In this document: positions 58,873-64,000 of the stretch, one piece after another
Layout of the letters: every line of letters starts with the position of its first letter
How positions within the stretch are numbered: position 1 is the stretch's first letter
Assembly: GCA_020112395.1 (NCBI GenBank)
Contig: JACCEK010000002.1
Coordinates: forward strand, 1-64,000
Source: Aerococcaceae bacterium DSM 111021
GTDB lineage: Bacteria; Bacillota; Bacilli; Lactobacillales; Aerococcaceae
Direction of reading: 5' to 3'
DNA length: 64,000 bases
The notes under the pieces: generated by a model
Databases searched by the model: none
Seen by the model: only the letters and a program-made list of their open reading frames with translations
Told to the model about the DNA's origin: nothing
Program-made: the position numbers and the translations under genes

Positions 58873-60111
58873 TTAGACCTCTTGTGCATATCTTGTTATT
58901 AACTCAATATAAATATCAACAAAGTCTAGATACGTTTCTTTATAAACATATTCATTCACTTGATGAGCTAAACTGGTCTCACCTGGTCCAAATATAATAA
59001 AATGGAACGATTCGTCTTTATCAATTAACAAGTTTGACGCATCAGTCACCCCAGTTGTTGGTCCAACAAGTAACTCCGTCTGAAGTGTTGAATCACCAAT
59101 TTCTTTAGCTAATCTCACTAGGTTATTATCAGGATTTGTAATGACTGGTTCTAAGTCCAACAGCATTTCAAGCGACAAATCCACTCCTGTTCCTTCATAC
59201 TGGGCTAATACTTGATTGAAGATATCTCGCATCTGTTCGTTATCAAACTCAGTCACTGTTCGTGCATTAAAGAAAGCATCAGCGCGATCTGGCACTGAGT
59301 TAATTTGAGAACCACCTGTGAACATTGTATTCGTTAAGACAGCTCGCTTAAGAAAATCAGCTAAGTCTTTATTCCCAGTTGGATCATGAGCCGAACCACC
59401 AAAATTCTCAATCACAGGCATAAAGTCAAAGCTTGAGAATTCAGTACTATTATTCACACTTTCAAATGTTCCAAGCACATGATCTACAAAGCTCATTAAG
59501 GGTTCAATCGCATTCTTACCTGCTTTAGGCATTGAGCTATGAGCAGCTTTACCCCGAGACGTTACCTTAAAGTTCATTGAACCTTTGTTAGCATAGTTAA
59601 TGACTTGACCTGTTGGTTCCGCGATAATCATCGCTTCTACTTCATCCATATACCCTGCTTCACGCAAATGCTTTGAGCCTAGTTGAGTACTCTCTTCACC
59701 TGATGTCACTAATAAACGGATTGTTCCTTTTGGTAACAAATCTGCTTCTTTGATTTCAATCATCGCAATCATAAGAGCTGCTAAGCCCGCTTTCATATCA
59801 GCTGAACCGCGTCCGTATAACTTACCATCTTCTTCTGTTAAGACGAATGGGTCAAATTTCCAATCAGAAGCGTCCCCTTCAGACACGACATCCATATGTC
59901 CTGATATACCAATAAACGGGCTTCCGCTTCCGATTTCTGCGACTAAATTCGCTCTGCCCGATTCTAATTCAATCACACTCGATTCAATATTGTATTCTGT
60001 TAATACATCGTGCAAATAATTCGCTACTTCTAACTCGTTACCATTGACTGATTTAAAAGCGACTAAGTCTTTTAATATAGATAATTTATCTTCATTTGAA
60101 AAAACACTCAT
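58873..60111 (-). CDS. M20 family metallopeptidase (ArgE/DapE-type deacylase)
   Basis: Di-zinc amidohydrolase of 412 residues that releases acyl groups or cleaves small peptides. Zinc motifs are GISGHMDVVSEGD (about residues 70-82), GRGSADMKAGLAAL (about 98-111) and the catalytic Glu pair in TSGEESTQLGSKHL (about 135-148). AEPTG and a late HQVNEYV follow. The dimerisation domain lies in the middle. ATG 60111 behind GGAGTGGAG. It is the third gene of a likely operon with an ECF S component and a DUF436 protein, so its substrate may derive from the compound imported. Confidence 0.88.
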   Translation of the reverse strand: MSVFSNEDKLSILKDLVAFKSVNGNELEVANYLHDVLTEYNIESSVIELESGRANLVAEIGSGSPFIGISGHMDVVSEGDASDWKFDPFVLTEEDGKLYGRGSADMKAGLAALMIAMIEIKEADLLPKGTIRLLVTSGEESTQLGSKHLREAGYMDEVEAMIIAEPTGQVINYANKGSMNFKVTSRGKAAHSSMPKAGKNAIEPLMSFVDHVLGTFESVNNSTEFSSFDFMPVIENFGGSAHDPTGNKDLADFLKRAVLTNTMFTGGSQINSVPDRADAFFNARTVTEFDNEQMRDIFNQVLAQYEGTGVDLSLEMLLDLEPVITNPDNNLVRLAKEIGDSTLQTELLVGPTTGVTDASNLLIDKDESFHFIIFGPGETSLAHQVNEYVYKETYLDFVDIYIELITRYAQEV

Positions 60112-60145
60112 TATCTCCACTCCTTATAATTTTTACTTTCATGGA

Positions 60146-60691
60146 TTAATTATTATACTGCGCGCGTGGTCCCCCAATATACTTCGGTCTTGAGCGTAAT
60201 GCCGTTACATGGGCTGAGCCTAATTCCTTAATACTTGGTCTGACTGGTACTTGGACGTATTTTACATGCATACCAATAGCTGTATCACCAATATCAAGAC
60301 CTGCTTGAGCAACAATATGTTCAACCACCACTGGTTCTTCAAAGTATTTAAATGCTGCGACTGTAGCCGCCCCTCCCGCATTCAATGCTGGGATAACGAA
60401 TACTTCGTCTAAACCAGCACTTTTAGCATAAGCGCGCTCTACTACGAGTGAGCGATTTAAATGCTCACATCCTTGAACGGCTAGATTAATTTGTTCTTGA
60501 TCTAAAAGTTCTTTCATCGTTGAAACGATCAAATCCCCCACGTCTTCGCTTGTATTCTTACCAATCATACCCCCAACAACTTCACTTGAACTACATCCTA
60601 AGACAAATGTATCGCCTTTTTGTAATAGAGCTACGTCGAGTACATCTTGTACAATCGTTTTTAAATCTTGTTTTAATTTTTCTTGATTCAT
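60146..60691 (-). CDS. DUF436 / TIGR01440 family protein (YwlG-like)
   Basis: Protein of 181 residues of a family conserved in Firmicutes but of unknown function. Characteristic parts are [58 protein letters not shown] and [12 protein letters not shown] (each within 20 residues as given). The repeated invariant Cys and His residues suggest a catalytic or cofactor-binding site. Its start codon directly follows the stop of the ECF gene, indicating coupling. It is not membrane-bound. Confidence 0.88.
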   Translation of the reverse strand: MNQEKLKQDLKTIVQDVLDVALLQKGDTFVLGCSSSEVVGGMIGKNTSEDVGDLIVSTMKELLDQEQINLAVQGCEHLNRSLVVERAYAKSAGLDEVFVIPALNAGGAATVAAFKYFEEPVVVEHIVAQAGLDIGDTAIGMHVKYVQVPVRPSIKELGSAHVTALRSRPKYIGGPRAQYNN

Positions 60692-61195
60692 CTAATTACC
60701 TTCTTTTACTGGGATAATGTTAATCTTTCCGAGTCCTCTCACGACAGGCAAAGTGACTAACATACCAAATATATTTTGAATAAGATTACCTGGTATTGAT
60801 GCTACCGCTGCTGGCCAAGTGTATAGGATTATCGTCGCGATAAAATAACCTGTAATCATTATTAGACTACCTATCACTAAACTCAATATAAGATCAAATG
60901 ATTTAGGTAAACGACGGTACATATATCCAACTAATAGGCCTTGAATACCATGAATAATAATTGAGAATAAAGCCCATTGCGGATAGCCTGATAACATATC
61001 AATCAACCCACCACTTAAAGCACCAACCCAAAGTCCACCTGCTGGCCCTAGCAATACTGCACTCAAATAAATACCCGCCTCACATAAGGTGACAATTCCA
61101 TTCATAGCAGGAACCGGTATAATAAAAAGTATCGAGATAGCCGTCGTCAACGCAGTCAAGAGTGCGATTTTGATTAGATTATTTGTTTTGAGCAT
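60692..61195 (-). CDS. ECF transporter S component (vitamin or small-molecule importer)
   Basis: Integral membrane substrate-binding subunit of 167 residues with five or six helices. TALTTAISILFIIPVPAMNG and SAVLLGPAGGLWVGALSGGL, followed by DMLSGYPQWALFSIIIHGIQG, fit the ECF S-component pattern (HmpT/ThiW-like). The shared EcfA/A/T module is not in the window. First gene of an operon with DUF436 and M20 genes. The substrate is unknown; a pyrimidine or pyridoxal-type compound would fit the subfamily but is not proven. Confidence 0.82.
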   Translation of the reverse strand: MLKTNNLIKIALLTALTTAISILFIIPVPAMNGIVTLCEAGIYLSAVLLGPAGGLWVGALSGGLIDMLSGYPQWALFSIIIHGIQGLLVGYMYRRLPKSFDLILSLVIGSLIMITGYFIATIILYTWPAAVASIPGNLIQNIFGMLVTLPVVRGLGKINIIPVKEGN

Positions 61196-61364
61196 TCAAC
61201 TCACCTCGCTTCGTTATGTTGTTATTATAATACAAATACAACCCTTTTTATACGCTTATTAGAAACTAATTAGAATACGATGACTTTCGTTCGCTTTGCC
61301 ACCTTTATCATTATGTTTTATCAAATTTGCGTGTTAAAATAAAGAAAAATGAGGAGTGTTCATT

Positions 61365-61832
61365 GTGAAATGCATTGTCCCGTCGTTATGGTTCTCAGAT
61401 AACAATTGTAAAGAAGCTATAAATTACTATGTGTCTGTCTTTCCTAACTCTGAAATTTTAAGCCTCGAATATTATCCTAAAGAAGCTTTGAGTGAACACT
61501 TTAAAGGTATGTCTGGTAAAGTAATTAATGCAGAGTTTTCCTTGAACGGTCAAAAATTTATTGCCCTTGATGGTGGTCCCTCTTTTCAGTTTAATGAAGC
61601 CATTTCTTTTACTAAAGAGTGTGCGGACCAAGATGAGATTAACCATTACTGGTCGAAACTATCTCACATTCCCCAAGCTGAACAATGCGGTTGGGTCAAA
61701 GATACTTACGGCATATCCTGGCAAATTATTCCCGATAATTTGAAACAATTACAACAAACTGACGCACAGATTCAAGCTCTGATGGGTATGAAGAAAATCA
61801 TCATTAGCGAGTTAGAGGCTGCTACTCATTAA
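61365..61832 (+). CDS. VOC-superfamily protein (PhnB / 3-demethylubiquinone methyltransferase-like domain)
   Basis: Small protein of 155 residues. The pattern VPSLWFSDNNCKEAINYYVSVFPNSEI (split motif, residues 4-30) and FIALDGGPSFQFNEAISF identify the PhnB-like glyoxalase-fold family. CGWVKDTYGISWQIIP near the end confirms it. Despite the name, members have no methyltransferase activity and their role is unknown. GTG 61365 is taken, 8 nt after GAGGAG; an upstream GTG (61356) overlaps that site. It is followed after 21 nt by the next gene and is probably co-transcribed with it. Confidence 0.85.
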   Translation: MKCIVPSLWFSDNNCKEAINYYVSVFPNSEILSLEYYPKEALSEHFKGMSGKVINAEFSLNGQKFIALDGGPSFQFNEAISFTKECADQDEINHYWSKLSHIPQAEQCGWVKDTYGISWQIIPDNLKQLQQTDAQIQALMGMKKIIISELEAATH

Positions 61833-61853
61833 ACATCATAGTTGGAGGTAATT

Positions 61854-62357
61854 ATGCAATATCAATTCACTATTCAAGAAGCCATTTTCACTTTATCAAA
61901 TTTCAATAAACAAATTGAACAATTGAATCGTCGCTTCTATTCTAATTTTTTCGGTCCTATCAAAGTTGACGGCAAGCCTATTCCTCACGCAGATAAAGCA
62001 CAGTCGAATGAGGATGAATTAATTAAATACAAAAAACTAATTACCGATACTAGTGCATTACGCCATTCCATTGCTCAAGCGAATAATGAGCTAATTGTTG
62101 ATAATCAAAGTGTCACTTATCAACTCGAATGGGTGCGTCAAACTAGATTTCTAATTACACAACTTGAAAACTTAATTCAACGTCAAGAAACACGTGTTGA
62201 AACGGGTGTTGGTATAGTTGAATACAGTGCTTATAATGAGTTATCGATTCGCGAAGACATTGATCGTCTAACGAAAGAAGTGAATAAAATATCTTCTCTC
62301 ATTGATCAATCTAACGCACAATCGATTATAACGATTGAATTATCCACTGAAATTTAA
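61854..62357 (+). CDS. Coiled-coil protein, DIP1984-like
   Basis: Mostly helical protein of 167 residues. The spacing of TLSNFNKQIEQLNRRFYSN, DTSALRHSIAQANNEL and TYQLEWVRQTRFLITQLENL resembles the DIP1984 family (NK-L-x-RD-L pattern), whose role is unknown. The resemblance is moderate. ATG 61854 behind GGAGGTAATT is chosen; the frame extends five codons further. No signal peptide, no membrane segment. It shares a transcript with the VOC gene. Confidence 0.6.
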   Translation: MQYQFTIQEAIFTLSNFNKQIEQLNRRFYSNFFGPIKVDGKPIPHADKAQSNEDELIKYKKLITDTSALRHSIAQANNELIVDNQSVTYQLEWVRQTRFLITQLENLIQRQETRVETGVGIVEYSAYNELSIREDIDRLTKEVNKISSLIDQSNAQSIITIELSTEI

Positions 62358-62579
62358 AGCCTTTTGGTAGTGTCTTTGTTTATTTATAACATGTTTGAAC
62401 GGTTGCGTTTGACGCTTAATTTTTTATGACGCTTAAAGTTTAATGATTAAACCATTGCAGCTGATTAAAACAAAGACTCGAGGGATCGTTTTATACGATC
62501 AAAAACTTTTCCTAGCTGAAGTTTTGCCTTTATAAGCTTGTTATTTTGATTACTATCACTAAAGTAAAGAGGTAAGTAT
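62358..62579 (+). other. Intergenic region, no gene seen
   Basis: 222 nt before the DsrE gene. It contains GACGCTTAA twice (62411-62419 and 62428-62436) and a small hairpin GATCGT-TTTAT-ACGATC (62485-62501) without a T run. AT-rich promoter-like sequence lies near 62535-62570. No known RNA was recognised. Confidence 0.4.
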
Positions 62580-62909
62580 ATGAAGAAAGTATTATTTCAC
62601 GCACATGAATTAGACGATTGGTCAAAAGTTATCGCTAGCGCAACGAATGCAATGAAAGATTTTGTTAACGTTGACGTTGTCCTTCTCGGAAACGGTTCAG
62701 CTGTACAAATTGTCAATCAGCCTGAAATTGTTAAGATGGCTGAGTCTTTACTTGAGAAAGGTGCAACTTTTGAATTATGCGGTCATGCACTGACAGCTCA
62801 AGGTTTAACGAAAGAACAGGTTAATAAAATCAACTTTACATATGTCCCAAGTGGTGTCGTTGAATTGATAGATCGCCAAGAAGACGGTTACGCTTATATT
62901 CGAGCTTAA
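62580..62909 (+). CDS. DsrE-family protein
   Basis: Small cytoplasmic protein of 109 residues with the DsrE/YchN fold. KKVLFHAHELDDWSKVIASA and VDVVLLGNGSAVQIV form the first strands, and a single cysteine is placed in FELCGHALTAQGL near residue 72, the position used for sulfur transfer in active relatives. No sulfur-relay partners are nearby, so a role in sulfur or thiol chemistry is only suggested. ATG 62580 behind AGAGGTAAG. Transcribed alone. Confidence 0.83.
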   Translation: MKKVLFHAHELDDWSKVIASATNAMKDFVNVDVVLLGNGSAVQIVNQPEIVKMAESLLEKGATFELCGHALTAQGLTKEQVNKINFTYVPSGVVELIDRQEDGYAYIRA

Positions 62910-62910
62910 A

Positions 62911-62957
62911 AAGTAGCGCCTAAGATTCGGTATGATACCAAATCTTAGGCGCTACTT
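62911..62957. terminator. Bidirectional terminator
   Basis: A 17-bp stem (62911-62927 with 62941-62957) with a short inner hairpin, between the convergent DsrE and GH4 genes. Confidence 0.9.
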
Positions 62958-62969
62958 TCATTTTTTATC

Positions 62970-64000
62970 TTAGCCGTTTGTTTTCATTAATTCATTAACT
63001 GATTCAACGACGTCAGGTTGTTTTGTTTCAATCTCTTTAATCTTCTTTGCAAACTGTGGCAAGTGTTCCTTATGGGCATATAATAATTCATCAAGGACAC
63101 GCTTAGCAGTCCTTCCACCTGGTACAAGTGGGTTAATAGTAAAGGCGTGTAAAGCAGCACCATAATTACCTTCAACGGCCGCACGAATGACTGTCTCTTC
63201 CATGCCTTTCATTAACTGTAACATTCCTCGAGCAGCCGGCATGAATGATCCAAAGTTGTAAGGAACAGCGCCATGCGAAGTAATATCTGCTGAAATTTCA
63301 ACGACCGCATCATAAGGTAAATCTGCTATGGCTCCCTTGTTTTGTGTTGATACAACCATGGGTGTTCGCTTATCATTGTAGATTGATGCAATGACTTCGC
63401 AAGCCGCATCACTATAATACGTTCCGCCTCTTAGCGTTAATTCTTCTGGCTTGTAATCTAATTCAGGATTTTTGTATAATTCGAATAAATCTCTTTCAGT
63501 TTCTTTAACCACTTGAGCACGCGTCTCACCGTTTTTGAATTCTTCGATGGAATGTTCTAACATCTCATCTGCTGAATAATAGTAATGGTGATAGCCACAT
63601 GGTAACAATCCTAAATCTTGAATTTGATCTATGTTAAAACCCGCATCATGAATATTCTTGAGTGCACTATCTGGTGTATTTTCATCTTCTTTATATAGTA
63701 AGTCAATCAGTTCTTGAGTGCGTTCATTCCCAGCTTTATCCCAAACTCGGTGCCAGTGGAAGTGGTTGATTCCGGCAAACTGGAAGAATAAGTCTTCTTG
63801 TTTTACATCTAATTTCTCTGATATATCAATACAATGTGTGATGGGCACATTACATAAACCGATCGTACGATCCCAACCAAATTCTTTAATTGCCGCTTCG
63901 GTTATCATACCTGCCGGATTCGTAAAGTTAATCAACCAAGCATTTGGACATTGTTGGCGCATATCTTCAATGATTGAACCGATAACTGGAATGGTACGCA
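62970..64000 (-). CDS. Glycoside hydrolase family 4 (6-phospho-beta-glucosidase-like), start beyond the window
   Basis: C-terminal 343 codons of a GH4 enzyme. The frame stays open through the right edge, so the N-terminus with the NAD motif is outside. GH4 enzymes cleave phosphorylated disaccharides brought in by PTS, using NAD+ and Mn2+. Visible parts are NAWLINFTNPAGMITEA, the metal-binding GLCNVPITHC, FAGINHFHWHRVW and PCGYHHYYYSADEM. The substrate (beta- or alpha-phospho-glucoside) is not decided, although NVPI and FAGINHFHW fit the 6-phospho-beta-glucosidase branch. A linked PTS is not seen inside the window. Confidence 0.9.
   Translation of the reverse strand, partial: RTIPVIGSIIEDMRQQCPNAWLINFTNPAGMITEAAIKEFGWDRTIGLCNVPITHCIDISEKLDVKQEDLFFQFAGINHFHWHRVWDKAGNERTQELIDLLYKEDENTPDSALKNIHDAGFNIDQIQDLGLLPCGYHHYYYSADEMLEHSIEEFKNGETRAQVVKETERDLFELYKNPELDYKPEELTLRGGTYYSDAACEVIASIYNDKRTPMVVSTQNKGAIADLPYDAVVEISADITSHGAVPYNFGSFMPAARGMLQLMKGMEETVIRAAVEGNYGAALHAFTINPLVPGGRTAKRVLDELLYAHKEHLPQFAKKIKEIETKQPDVVESVNELMKTNG

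Noticed and set aside
62358-62579. Possible regulatory RNA before the DsrE gene
   Set aside because: Only a 6-bp hairpin and a 9-bp direct repeat are present, with no terminator or sequestering structure.

Overview
The window looks like a chromosomal segment of a low-GC Gram-positive bacterium of the order Lactobacillales. The evidence is AT-rich DNA, strong AAAGGAGG ribosome sites, a fused GshAB glutathione synthetase, a sortase (LPETG) surface protein, an EcsAB transporter, an Enterococcus-type V-ATPase operon, CcpA cre sites and a Streptococcus-like NADH oxidase. An Aerococcaceae or Carnobacteriaceae member fits best, but the genus cannot be fixed from the sequence alone. No phage, IS element, CRISPR array or tRNA was recognised.

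Layout. 1-900: on the minus strand, what appears to be the leader of an rRNA operon lying off the left edge, fed by seven regularly spaced promoters. 970-4250: gshF and a secreted protein. 4267-9230: lipoate ligase, M42 peptidase, quinone oxidoreductase and an Mga-type regulator. 9277-14300: NADH oxidase without its usual redox cysteine, ecsAB, coaBC. 14435-19000: three exported proteins (LPETG coiled-coil, acidic Ser/Glu-rich, PepSY). 19200-24780: EIIC-only PTS permease, stress protein, TrpX-like binding protein behind an elaborate attenuator-like leader, a small unknown transcription unit and a YtnP-like lactonase. 24880-27810: queT with a structured leader, a TetR/FMN-reductase pair, an aldo/keto reductase. 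About 27900: an isolated GC-rich hairpin. 28014-36530: nine-gene V-ATPase operon with a Na+-type rotor signature. 36830-39860: YccF protein, esterase/ATP-grasp pair, GyrI-like protein. 39986-41326: fluoride riboswitch and a cation/proton antiporter. 41464-43860: metNIQ. 43872-44362: twelve tandem 42-bp hairpin repeats. 44505-48183: DUF697 protein, DUF2188 protein, serine hydrolase, FNT channel. 48337-58343: short-chain acyl-CoA cluster with cre sites. 58398-64000: GNAT, an ECF/DUF436/M20 operon, VOC protein, DIP1984-like protein, DsrE protein and a truncated GH4 phospho-glucosidase.

How the genes fit together. The 48-58 kb block holds an importer, a CoA-transferase, two acyl-CoA dehydrogenase-family enzymes, hydratases, a 3-hydroxyacyl-CoA dehydrogenase and a thiolase. 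Together they could take up a C4-type acid and cleave it to acetyl-CoA when sugar is scarce. No electron-transfer flavoprotein is encoded nearby. One dehydrogenase resembles short-chain acyl-CoA oxidases, and the NADH oxidase lacks its usual redox cysteine. Both features could direct electrons to O2 with H2O2 as product, which is an inference to test.

The main candidates for something undescribed are the TrpX leader with its Phe-rich leader peptide and chained alternative hairpins, the GC-rich hairpin near 27.9 kb, the 42-bp hairpin array, the small transcription unit at 23.6-23.9 kb, the seven-promoter rRNA array, and the C4 acyl-CoA cluster.
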